This document shows positions 1 through 6,990 of a stretch of 25,873 bases of DNA, one piece after another. The notes beneath the pieces are model-generated. The model did not search any database. It worked only from the letters and a program-made list of their open reading frames with translations, and was not told where the DNA came from. The stretch spans positions 1 to 25,873 of the forward strand of contig QMPB01000006.1 in assembly GCA_003648395.1 (NCBI GenBank), read 5' to 3'. The first letter of the stretch is position 1. Every line of letters starts with the position of its first letter. This DNA comes from Bacteroidota bacterium (GTDB taxonomy: Bacteria > Bacteroidota > Bacteroidia > Bacteroidales > UBA1556). The position numbers and the translations under genes were made by a program.

Positions 1-315
1 ATTTATTATATGAAAGAAGTAATGAATTTTATTCCTAAAAATCTTGACTTTGAGGCAGTAGTAGGTAAAATAGATATTTCATATTTAGCACCATTATTTT
101 TATACGACAATGTATGGGTTTATACAAGATGTAGTAAAATAGGGTCCAAAAGTTATGACTTAGAAAGTTATATTATAAAAAAGAAAGACGGAAAAGAAAT
201 AATAGCATCAAAGGCAGTAGTTACCTTAGTTTCTTATAATCTGGAAAAAGGAATAAGCAAAAAGAATAATCCTGAAATGATAGAGTTGATGAGGGATTAT
301 GAGGGAATTTTTTGA
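1..315 (+). CDS. acyl-CoA thioesterase, hotdog fold (5'-truncated)
   Basis: The reading frame is open to the first base of the window, so the true start lies outside it; 104 codons and a TGA stop remain. The visible part resembles the C-terminal two thirds of the YbgC/FadM-type 4HBT thioesterases, which hydrolyse acyl-CoA thioesters in the cytoplasm. The recognisable features are the IDISYLAPLFLYDNVWVYTR strand pair, the segment SKIGSKSYDLESYI, and KDGKEIIASKAVVTLVSYNLEKG before a short C-terminal helix. The N-terminal catalytic aspartate region is missing from the window. An imperfect inverted repeat follows the stop, and the cobalamin riboswitch begins about 85 bases later from its own promoter, so this gene is probably unrelated to the B12 locus. 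The substrate cannot be judged. Confidence 0.72.
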   Translation: MYYMKEVMNFIPKNLDFEAVVGKIDISYLAPLFLYDNVWVYTRCSKIGSKSYDLESYIIKKKDGKEIIASKAVVTLVSYNLEKGISKKNNPEMIELMRDYEGIF

Positions 316-316
316 T

Positions 317-351
317 TTAGCCTTAACGTCTATGTAAATTACTTAGGCTGA
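317..351 (+). terminator. weak terminator-like hairpin after the thioesterase gene
   Basis: TTAGCCT (317-323) can pair with AGGCTGA (345-351) with one G-U pair, enclosing a loop of about 21 bases, and a short ATTT follows. The stem is short and the T-run poor, so this is only a candidate end for the upstream transcript. Confidence 0.25.
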
Positions 352-386
352 TTTCAACAAATAATTCAAACAAACAAGAAAACAAT

Positions 387-394
387 TACCTTTG
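387..394 (+). promoter_or_regulatory. Bacteroidota -7 box for the riboswitch transcript
   Basis: TACCTTTG matches the Bacteroidota -7 consensus TAnnTTTG. Its position puts the transcription start near base 400, exactly where the first P1 strand of the riboswitch begins (401). A -33 TTTG at the usual spacing is not visible. Confidence 0.6.
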
Positions 395-400
395 CCACAT

Positions 401-601
401 AATTGGTTCCCAAGAATTCTTGGGCTAAGAGGGAATTAGGTGAAAATCCTAAACAGTACCCGCTGCTGTAAGCTCTTTTTTATCATAATCTTTTGTCCAC
501 TTTCGGTTCCAAAACCGATGGGAAGGCGATTATGGTTTGGAGTAAGTCAGAAGACCTACCAGTTTTAACACAAATGCTTTCGGGATAAAAGCGTGAATTT
601 G
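401..601 (+). ncRNA. cobalamin riboswitch
   Basis: The aptamer can be traced by eye. P1 pairs 401-407 with 558-564. A perfect 16-base hairpin lies at 409-424. P3 pairs 427-431 with 473-477, P4 pairs TTAGG 436-440 with CCTAA 448-452, and P5 pairs ACAG 453-456 with CTGT 466-469. P7 pairs 484-490 with 528-534, and an internal hairpin CGGTT/AACCG sits at 504-517. The conserved core GGGAATTAGGTGAAAATCCT is at 431-450 and the B12-box-like AGTCAGAAGACCTACC at 545-560. After P1 comes a hairpin (571-575/597-601 and 576-580/588-592) whose loop CGGG (581-584) complements CCCG in L5 (459-462); this is the L5-L13 kissing interaction known for the class. The aptamer lies upstream of a secreted DUF4465 protein and predicts repression by cobalamin. 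Confidence 0.93.
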
Positions 602-630
602 TTTTATTACATTTTCTGGTTTCCCGTAAG

Positions 631-687
631 TTTTGAGGATTTATTTATTATTTATTTATCGATGCTTTTTGCATCAAAACCTTAAAA
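631..687 (+). promoter_or_regulatory. possible riboswitch expression platform
   Basis: TTTTGAGG (631-638) can pair with CCTTAAAA (680-687) with one G-U pair, enclosing a small hairpin GATGC-TTTTT-GCATC (661-675). The structure ends 11 bases before the ATG at 699, so it could affect ribosome access. The pairing is loose, with a large A/T internal loop, so this is tentative. Confidence 0.3.
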
Positions 688-698
688 TTTACATTTTT

Positions 699-1688
699 AT
701 GAAAAAAGTTTTACTTATTGTACTTGTATCTTTTGCAAGTATTTTTGTGGCAAATGCCCAAACTCTTTCAAGTACTTCATCTTTTGAAGACTTAAGTTTA
801 CCAACAGATAGTTTCTGGAATGGATCTGATGCTTCTGGTAGTTTTTCTAGTGGTTTTGTAACTTATTACAACAGTTATAATTCATCTTATTCTTCATGGG
901 GAGGATTTGCATACTCTTCAAAAACAGATACTCTTACCACAGGTTTTAGTAATATGTATTCTAGTATTACGGGTGGAGGATACAATTCTGACACATATGG
1001 AGTAGCTTATTGGAGTGCTTATAGCGGTCCTGTGGCAGTAGCTATTAATCCTATTGCTACAAGTATTCCAGTGAGTGGGTTTTATATTACTAATAATACA
1101 TACGCTTACCTAAGTATGAAAGATGGTGATGCTTATGCAAAGAAATTTGGTGGTACAACAGGAAATGATACTGATTGGTTTATGCTTACTATTTCTGGTT
1201 TTAAGAATGGTATACTTACGGATACAGTTAATTTCTTTTTGGCAGATTTTCGTTTTGCCGACAATACTAAAGATTATATTATTAAAGATTGGACTTATGT
1301 AAATTTAACTAAACTTGGAGCAATAGATTCAATGAGTTTTACTCTAAGTAGTAGCGATGTTGGTACTTATGGAATGAATACACCAGCATATTTTTGCATT
1401 GATGATATGAGCAGTCTTTATGATGTTAGTATTGTAAAAATTGAGAAAGCAAGTATTTTGAATGTTTATCCAAATCCTGCTAGTAGTAATATTAATTTGA
1501 AAGGAATAGCTGAATCTCAAGCACAAATTAATATTTTTAATATGCAAGGTGTTTTAGTTTCTAGTTTTAATGTGGAGAAAGGAAGCATTAACGAAAGAAT
1601 AGATATTCAGAATTTAAGTTCAGGAGTTTATTTTATGCAATTTACTACTGATACTGAAATGGTTCAAAAGAAATTTATTAAAGAATAA
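699..1688 (+). CDS. DUF4465 protein, T9SS-exported, under cobalamin riboswitch control
   Basis: The product is 329 residues. The ATG at 699 is chosen because it begins a clean signal peptide (MKKVLLIVLV, cleaved near ANA-Q, residue 20-21). Residues 28-240 carry the DUF4465 pattern: FEDLSLP, FW-NGSDASGSFSSGF, WGGFAYSS, YITNNTYAYLSM, GDAYAKKFGG, FFLADFRFADNTKDYII, and MNTPAYFCIDD. Residues 252-329 are a T9SS type A sorting domain (NVYPNPASSNINL, then LSSGVYFMQF and KKFIKE). The protein should therefore cross the outer membrane and be anchored or released at the surface. DUF4465 proteins occur in Bacteroidota B12-uptake loci; from memory the family is related to the cobamide-binding BtuH surface proteins, but I cannot confirm that here. 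With the riboswitch upstream, a role in cobamide capture is a reasonable inference. No btuB-like gene is nearby. Confidence 0.88.
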   Translation: MKKVLLIVLVSFASIFVANAQTLSSTSSFEDLSLPTDSFWNGSDASGSFSSGFVTYYNSYNSSYSSWGGFAYSSKTDTLTTGFSNMYSSITGGGYNSDTYGVAYWSAYSGPVAVAINPIATSIPVSGFYITNNTYAYLSMKDGDAYAKKFGGTTGNDTDWFMLTISGFKNGILTDTVNFFLADFRFADNTKDYIIKDWTYVNLTKLGAIDSMSFTLSSSDVGTYGMNTPAYFCIDDMSSLYDVSIVKIEKASILNVYPNPASSNINLKGIAESQAQINIFNMQGVLVSSFNVEKGSINERIDIQNLSSGVYFMQFTTDTEMVQKKFIKE

Positions 1689-1702
1689 TTTTAATTTTTT
1701 GT

Positions 1703-1747
1703 ACAGCCTTAGTAATTTAAATACGGGAAATTATTAAGGCTGTTTTA
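1703..1747 (+). terminator. intercistronic terminator-like hairpin
   Basis: ACAGCCTTAGTAATTT (1703-1718) pairs with AAATTATTAAGGCTGT (1728-1743) over 16 positions, 15 canonical and one wobble or mismatch depending on strand, with a nine-base loop. TTTATATT follows. It looks like an intrinsic terminator but sits between two genes of the same apparent operon, with the next ATG only 11 bases beyond. Confidence 0.65.
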
Positions 1748-1758
1748 TATTAAAAAGT

Positions 1759-2718
1759 ATGTTTAAGGCTGTTTTTCTAAGTTTAATTATTTGGTTTTCT
1801 ATTCAAATTAAAGCACAATATGCACCATCTGTTGGACAAGTTGGAAGCACCGCTATTTATAAAGATAGTAGTATAATTCACAATTGGGCAATAACTTGTA
1901 ATGTGGAAAGAGGATGGATAAATGTAGCAGATACTAGTCTTGGAAAAGCTACTAATGGCAATTCAGAGAACGCATTACAGATTGCAGATAATTCAACCAT
2001 AAGTCTTGGTGATGGGGGAATAGCAACTCTAAATTTTATATATCCAATTGTTAATGGCCCATCTTGGGATTTTGTGATTTTCGAAAATGCGTTTGATGAT
2101 TTTTTTCTTGAGTTAGCTTTTGTAGAAGTTAGTAGCGATGGAGTTAATTTCTTTAGATTTCCTGCCCATTCACTTACTCAAACTGATACCCAAATAACAA
2201 CTTTTGGTACTCTTAATACTACAGAAATAAATAATCTTGCTGGAAAATATAGGGGAGGCTATGGAACACCTTTCGACTTGAGTGAGTTGCCATCATATAC
2301 GGCTTTGAATATTCAGCAGATTACACATATTAGAATAATAGATGTTGTTGGGAGTATTGATACTGCTTATGGAACTACTGATACTGCTGGAAATATGATT
2401 AACGATCCTTTTCCTACTCCTTTTGCTTCATCAGGTTTTGATTTGGATGCTGTTGGAGTAATTCATCAAGTGGTAGGATTTAATAAAGCTAATAATACGG
2501 AAAGAAATATCATAAATATATATCCAAATCCTGCCAATAATTATATTAATATTAATACCCAGCAAGCAGGGAATTTAATAATTATTTCTCAATTAGGAAA
2601 TATTGTTTATAAAGGAAATGCAGAAAAAGGAATAAATAAAATAGACATTTCCAACTTAAATAATGGTCTGTTTTTGATAAAGGTTAATGGTGAAATAAGA
2701 AAATTTATCAAGTATTAA
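1759..2718 (+). CDS. secreted protein with T9SS sorting domain, candidate B12-locus partner
   Basis: The product is 319 residues. A signal peptide (MFKAVFLSLIIWFSIQIKAQ, residues 1-20) is followed by one globular domain (about 22-238). This contains SLGDGGIATLNF, DFVIFENAFDD (104-114), ELAFVEVSSDGVNFFRFP (118-135), KYRGGYGTPFDLSEL and SSGFDLDAVGVIH. It matches a family of exported beta-rich proteins I have seen in Bacteroidota and in PEP-CTERM organisms, with no enzymatic motif visible. Residues 250-319 are a T9SS type A sorting domain (NIYPNPANNYINI, NNGLFLIKV, IRKFIKY). The gene follows the riboswitch-controlled DUF4465 gene by 70 bases with a terminator-like hairpin between, so its expression is probably linked but lower. 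Its last 11 bases overlap the end of the convergent HMG-CoA lyase gene. The function is unknown; cobamide binding or surface accessory is an inference from context. Confidence 0.82.
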   Translation: MFKAVFLSLIIWFSIQIKAQYAPSVGQVGSTAIYKDSSIIHNWAITCNVERGWINVADTSLGKATNGNSENALQIADNSTISLGDGGIATLNFIYPIVNGPSWDFVIFENAFDDFFLELAFVEVSSDGVNFFRFPAHSLTQTDTQITTFGTLNTTEINNLAGKYRGGYGTPFDLSELPSYTALNIQQITHIRIIDVVGSIDTAYGTTDTAGNMINDPFPTPFASSGFDLDAVGVIHQVVGFNKANNTERNIINIYPNPANNYININTQQAGNLIIISQLGNIVYKGNAEKGINKIDISNLNNGLFLIKVNGEIRKFIKY

Positions 2719-3556
2719 AAATAGTGTTTCCAATCTCATAAGCTTTAAATAATGCTTCCTGATTTACCTTAGTTTCTTCACCATATTTCTTAGCAAAGCT
2801 CAATAAATTTGCTGTATCAAGATTTCCCATAAGAGCTTTTCCACTCATAGGACAGCCCCCAAAACCACCCAATACACTATCAAAACTCCGACAGCCATTT
2901 TCGTAAGCAGCGGATAGTTTTTCTTCCCAATTATTGGGTAAAGTATGAAGGTGAGCACTAGGATTAAGATTAGGGAATTCTTTATTTATAAGTGTGAAAC
3001 TATCAGCAATATCTCTAATATGTCCATCGCCGGTAGTATCGGCAAGTAGGATTTCTTTAACACCCATATTTAATAACTTATCAATCCAGTGAGCTAATAA
3101 ATCGGGACTCCATTTGTCGCCATAAGGATTCCCAAAGGCCATTGCAATATACAATTTTAGACTTTTATTCTTTTGCTCGCATAGGTTTAAAATATTATCA
3201 ATGGTAAGTTGTGATTTATTAAAGTTAGAGTTAATGTTTTTCTTTAAGAATATTTCAGAAATAGAAAAAGGAAAAGCAACAGCATCAATTTTACCATGTT
3301 TAAAAGCTCTTTGTGCACCACTAAAACTACCTATGGTTGCAATTATTTTAGTATTGTTGTTTTCATTTAGTTGTTCTATTACTTCAGCGCTATCTTTTAA
3401 TTGAGGAATAGCTTTTGGAGATACAAAACTCCCAAAATCAAGCATATCAAATCCTACATCAAGTAGAGAATTTATATATTTAATTTTTTGTTCTGTAGGG
3501 ATAAACTTCGATATTCCTTGCAATGCATCTCTAGGGGTTTCTAATATTTTAATCAT
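2708..3556 (-). CDS. mvaB: hydroxymethylglutaryl-CoA lyase
   Basis: The product is 282 residues, close to the usual 290-300 of bacterial HMG-CoA lyases, which split HMG-CoA into acetyl-CoA and acetoacetate in leucine degradation. It is a TIM barrel of the DRE-TIM metallolyase group. Expected ligands and catalytic residues are present: R9-D10 in ETPRDALQ, the HxH metal motif H202 and H204 in AHLHTL, and the signature cysteine C235 in SVLGGFGGCPM (227-237). The signature departs slightly from the classical AGLGGCP form, as in other Bacteroidota members. ATG at 3556 is chosen because ETPRD must be near the N-terminus and the TACTTTTG box lies only five bases upstream. No other leucine-degradation genes are in the window. 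Its 3' end overlaps the convergent secreted-protein gene by 11 bases. Confidence 0.9.
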   Translation of the reverse strand: MIKILETPRDALQGISKFIPTEQKIKYINSLLDVGFDMLDFGSFVSPKAIPQLKDSAEVIEQLNENNNTKIIATIGSFSGAQRAFKHGKIDAVAFPFSISEIFLKKNINSNFNKSQLTIDNILNLCEQKNKSLKLYIAMAFGNPYGDKWSPDLLAHWIDKLLNMGVKEILLADTTGDGHIRDIADSFTLINKEFPNLNPSAHLHTLPNNWEEKLSAAYENGCRSFDSVLGGFGGCPMSGKALMGNLDTANLLSFAKKYGEETKVNQEALFKAYEIGNTIFNT

Positions 3557-3561
3557 CCCTG

Positions 3562-3569
3562 CAAAAGTA
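3562..3569 (-). promoter_or_regulatory. -7 box for the HMG-CoA lyase gene
   Basis: On the minus strand TACTTTTG ends five bases before the ATG at 3556. If used, transcription would start at or within one or two bases of the start codon. No -33 TTTG is seen at the usual spacing. Confidence 0.5.
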
Positions 3570-3664
3570 ACAAATAAAGGCAGTAAAAATAATTACTAAT
3601 AAATTAACAAATCTTACGAATAAAATAAATATTTAACATTATACATAGTTATAAATAATTTTAA

Positions 3665-3672
3665 TATATTTG
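3665..3672 (+). promoter_or_regulatory. -7 box for the ACT-domain gene
   Basis: TATATTTG matches TAnnTTTG and lies 27 bases before the ATG at 3700. No convincing -33 element is present. Confidence 0.45.
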
Positions 3673-3699
3673 TATCAAATATTTAACATTAAAACAATT

Positions 3700-4365
3700 A
3701 TGGTAACAATTAGTGAATCAGTAAGTGACATAGTAAGAAGAAAGCCTTTTTTAGAGGAAGCTCTTGCGTCAGGATTAATAAACCTATCTTCATTGGCTCG
3801 TGAAATACATTCTGAAGTTTGTCAAAGACTTGATAAGGATGTAAAACATGGGGCAATAGTGATGGCTCTTAAGAGATTAAAGCCAACCATTAATTTTCAA
3901 ATTAATTTAAGAATAAAGAAAGTAGTAGAGCTTATGGGTGATATAACAGTTAGGTCGAATTTGGCTGACTATACATATCGCAATTCTTCTTCTTTAACTT
4001 CCTGTCAAACGAGGTTATTAGATATTATTAGCACACGAAAGGAAATATTTTATGCTTTCTCACAAGGGATTTATGAAACAACACTTGTACTTAGTGATGT
4101 AATAGGTGAAGAAATAGATGAGATATTTAAAGATGAATATTTAACATATAAATTTTCAGATTTATCATCAATTACTATTAAACTTCCAGAAGAAAACGCT
4201 CAGGTATTTGGTGTTTACTATCATATACTTAAGAAGTTAGCATACGAAGGAATTAATATTTTAGAAATTATTTCTACTACTCATGAGTTTACAGTTATTG
4301 TTAATGACGAAGATGTAGATGCTGCATTCTCAGTACTTAAAAGACTTAAGCATGAGAAATTTTAG
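3700..4365 (+). CDS. ACT-domain protein with helical N-terminal region
   Basis: The product is 221 residues, starting at ATG 3700. In-frame codons further upstream fall around the -7 box, so they were not used. The C-terminal part (about 155-217: SSITIKLPEENAQVFGVYYHI, then GINILEIISTTHEFTVIV, then DVDAAFSVLKRL) has the beta-alpha-beta layout of an ACT domain, closest in feel to the regulatory ACT repeats of aspartokinases. The N-terminal 60 residues (FLEEALASGLINLSSLAREI, KDVKHGAIVMALKRL) look like a helical, possibly winged-helix region, but no clear DNA-binding motif can be assigned. There is no kinase domain. I know similar ACT proteins in Bacteroidota without an assigned role; a ligand-sensing regulator is the simplest guess. 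The gene stands alone, divergent from HMG-CoA lyase and convergent with the AsmA-like gene. Confidence 0.75.
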   Translation: MVTISESVSDIVRRKPFLEEALASGLINLSSLAREIHSEVCQRLDKDVKHGAIVMALKRLKPTINFQINLRIKKVVELMGDITVRSNLADYTYRNSSSLTSCQTRLLDIISTRKEIFYAFSQGIYETTLVLSDVIGEEIDEIFKDEYLTYKFSDLSSITIKLPEENAQVFGVYYHILKKLAYEGINILEIISTTHEFTVIVNDEDVDAAFSVLKRLKHEKF

Positions 4366-4393
4366 ATAACAAAAGAAATTTTAGAATTGATAT

Positions 4394-4418
4394 AAAACCC
4401 GCTAATTAGGCGGGTTTT
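4394..4418. terminator. bidirectional intrinsic terminator
   Basis: AAAACCCGC (4394-4402) and GCGGGTTTT (4410-4418) form a perfect nine-base stem with loop TAATTAG. It follows the ACT gene on the plus strand, and on the minus strand its stem and loop contain the TAG stop of the AsmA-like gene (4402-4404), so it can serve both convergent transcripts. Confidence 0.88.
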
Positions 4419-6990
4419 CTGTTTCATCATCTTCATCATCCCATTCAATACTGAATCCTTCTTCAGTTTTTGGAACATCTTCTTTTTCCAACTTTTTCAA
4501 AGCTTTAATGGAATCATTTTTTCTTTTTTGCTGTTCCTTTTTAAACCAGCCAAATTCTTTATTTAATGCGTCTTTTAGGCTGTTTTTCTCATCATTCAAA
4601 TCTTCTTTTATTTTTTTCCCTAGCCCAGATTTGTCATATTTTACTTCAAAATCATCCCCTTTTCCAATAATGGTAAAGAATAATTTACTTCTATTGTTTC
4701 CATCATTTTCAATTTCTCCAAATTCAGAAGTCAGAGTTTTGTGGTATTTTTCTCCCATTACCTCAGAGAGCAATACATTAAAATGATATTCGTAAACATT
4801 ATCAAAAGTATGAGTTCCACTAATATTAACATTCATTTTATCAGAATTAATATCCATATTTGGAATAGTTAAAATGGAATTTTTAATACTAATATTATTC
4901 TTTATCGTTTTAAATTTAATAGTAGAAAAGTCATCAATTTTAGTATATGATTTTAATGCATTTAATGATTTAAGATTTCTTAATACACCATCATTTATAA
5001 ATATATTGGCATTTAATTCTATGCTGTTACTATTTGAGTTCCAGTCTTTGTCAAAGTCTAGATTAAGAATAAAATTAGACGTAAGATCACCATTAATATT
5101 TTTGTGAGTAATAATAGATTGGTTAAAATTATTAAAATTTTGAAATAAATTATCAATATCAATATTTGTAACTTTTCCTTGGCTTTTTATATTGTAAAGT
5201 TCTTGTTTTGTCCCATCAATAAAAACATCTGCTTTAATATTACCGTTGAACGATTGGAGGTTTATATTTCGCAAACTAATTCTACGATTCGACATAGAAA
5301 AAAGACCTTTTGCTTTTTGTGCTGATAAATCACCGTAATAAAATTGATCAAAGGAAAAACCTATATTAACAATTAACTTATCTGAAAATCTAGAGTCTTT
5401 ACTTTTGCTACTAGGAAGAGATTGCATAATTTGATTATAAGATATTTCATTGGCAGAAATATTAGCTTTAATAATCATACTTTTGTTTTGAGAGTTAAAA
5501 ATTGAAAAAGGGAGATTTATTATTCTAAGTCTTCCTTTTAGAATAGTGTTTTCTGATAATAGCTTGAAGGATTGAATATGTAAATTATCATTATTTAGAC
5601 TTCCTTGGCAGTATATTGAATCATATTTTGTTTTCGAGTTAATAAATGCAAAGCTGGCGGTACTTATATTAAAATGATTAGCCATTTTTAGATTCTTTAT
5701 ATCCCAATTATTACTATCGTTAAATGATAGGTTTAGACTAATATTGGTGCTAATATCTGCCTGGCCACTCAATTTTTCAATAGTATCAATTTTGATAATA
5801 GTTTTAAGAACTTGTAAATCTATAGTACTTGTAATATTTGTTTTAATGGCAGGTTTCCAAAAATTATTGATATATAATTCAGCTTTAATACTTCCAAGAT
5901 TACTTTTAGTTACTAGATTCTTAATTTGTAATTTAGAAGATTTTAAATTATGATTTTTCCCATTAGAATATTTTATTTTTGCTGATAGATTTTGAAAATC
6001 AAGTTCTTTATTAGGAACAAAAAAAGAAAAGTTATTTAAGATAATTGAAGCATTAACTAGAGGAATATATTTCCCTCCAATTTTCCCGTTAATATTAGTA
6101 TTAATAGTAATTAAGCCATTTGGTTTATATTTTTCAAAAATTAACTTTCTGTCTTTTGGAAGGTTTTCAATAATTTTTTTAGCAGGTATATTACTAGCAA
6201 TAAGCTTAGCGTTAATTCCAATATAATTCTCATGAATTGAAAGTTCTCCAGTAAGATTTAAAGGAACACCTTGATAAAGTAGTTGTCCTTTTTCTAGCTT
6301 ATATAATCCAGTTTTAGGATCAATAATTAACTGAACATTTAAATTGAAATATTTATTTTTAAGAATACTTCTTCCTTTATTTTCATATTTTTCAAGAATA
6401 TTTCTACCGCTTAAAGTAATATTAAATTTATCAGGAGTGAAAATTCCATTAAAAGAAGATTCAATAATATTAATAGATGCTTTTTGCCTAGTTCCTTTAT
6501 TGGTATAATTGAAGATTGTATTACTAATTCTTACACTACTTAAGTTAAGAAAATAGCCGCTACTATCAGTGTTGTTAGAATTGAAAAAATTGAAATTAGA
6601 AATTCCATTTTTATTAATTATGTAATTAATTACGGCATTATCAATAACAATATTATCCAGGTTATAATCACCGTTAATAATATCAATAACATCAAAATTT
6701 AGAAATATTTTATCAGCTTTAATTATTGTAATAGAGTCTGAACCCTTACTAATAATATTTACCTTATTGAATTTTAATGAAGCTTTTGGAAATTGGCTAA
6801 ATAGACTTAAATCTATATTTTCTACAACAATTTTCGTATTAATGCTTTTATTAATCTGCTTGATAGTAATATCCTTAATTTCATCCTCGTAGATATAAGC
6901 AAAGACAATCCCTAGAATAAAAACACTAAATATTATAATAGTAACATATAAGAAAATTCTTTTAAATAAATTCTTAGCTGTTTTAGCCAT
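4402..6990 (-). CDS. AsmA-like family inner-membrane/periplasmic protein
   Basis: The product is 862 residues. A single N-terminal membrane segment (about 12-34, RIFLYVTIIIFSVFILGIVF) is followed by a long periplasmic region that opens with NTKIVVENIDLSLFSQFPKASL, the usual start of the AsmA/TamB-like repeat groove. The rest is rich in short alternating beta strands with little else recognisable. The last 100 residues contain the AsmA-type C-terminal strand region (NVNISGTHTF, then YEYHFNVLLSE) and end in a highly charged tail with a helix of alternating K/E and an acidic tip (WDDEDDETENPPN). AsmA-like proteins are now linked to bulk phospholipid transfer between membranes in Gram-negative bacteria. 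Its ATG overlaps the stop of the RND/MMPL-type gene in TAATG, so the two are co-transcribed and probably translationally coupled. The specific lipid or partner cannot be read from sequence. Confidence 0.85.
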   Translation of the reverse strand: MAKTAKNLFKRIFLYVTIIIFSVFILGIVFAYIYEDEIKDITIKQINKSINTKIVVENIDLSLFSQFPKASLKFNKVNIISKGSDSITIIKADKIFLNFDVIDIINGDYNLDNIVIDNAVINYIINKNGISNFNFFNSNNTDSSGYFLNLSSVRISNTIFNYTNKGTRQKASINIIESSFNGIFTPDKFNITLSGRNILEKYENKGRSILKNKYFNLNVQLIIDPKTGLYKLEKGQLLYQGVPLNLTGELSIHENYIGINAKLIASNIPAKKIIENLPKDRKLIFEKYKPNGLITINTNINGKIGGKYIPLVNASIILNNFSFFVPNKELDFQNLSAKIKYSNGKNHNLKSSKLQIKNLVTKSNLGSIKAELYINNFWKPAIKTNITSTIDLQVLKTIIKIDTIEKLSGQADISTNISLNLSFNDSNNWDIKNLKMANHFNISTASFAFINSKTKYDSIYCQGSLNNDNLHIQSFKLLSENTILKGRLRIINLPFSIFNSQNKSMIIKANISANEISYNQIMQSLPSSKSKDSRFSDKLIVNIGFSFDQFYYGDLSAQKAKGLFSMSNRRISLRNINLQSFNGNIKADVFIDGTKQELYNIKSQGKVTNIDIDNLFQNFNNFNQSIITHKNINGDLTSNFILNLDFDKDWNSNSNSIELNANIFINDGVLRNLKSLNALKSYTKIDDFSTIKFKTIKNNISIKNSILTIPNMDINSDKMNVNISGTHTFDNVYEYHFNVLLSEVMGEKYHKTLTSEFGEIENDGNNRSKLFFTIIGKGDDFEVKYDKSGLGKKIKEDLNDEKNSLKDALNKEFGWFKKEQQKRKNDSIKALKKLEKEDVPKTEEGFSIEWDDEDDETENPPN

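Noticed and set aside
633..698. A longer start for the DUF4465 gene at 633
   Set aside because: It would add 22 residues ahead of a clean signal peptide and run through the possible expression platform; ATG 699 fits a secreted protein.
2708..2718. 11-base overlap of convergent gene ends as a sign of misannotation
   Set aside because: Both C-termini match their families (T9SS tail IRKFIKY and HMG-CoA lyase end), so a short tail-to-tail overlap is acceptable.
4402..6990. Plus-strand frames inside the AsmA-like gene as hidden small genes
   Set aside because: They are F/I/L-rich shadows of an A/T-rich minus-strand gene with continuous coding.
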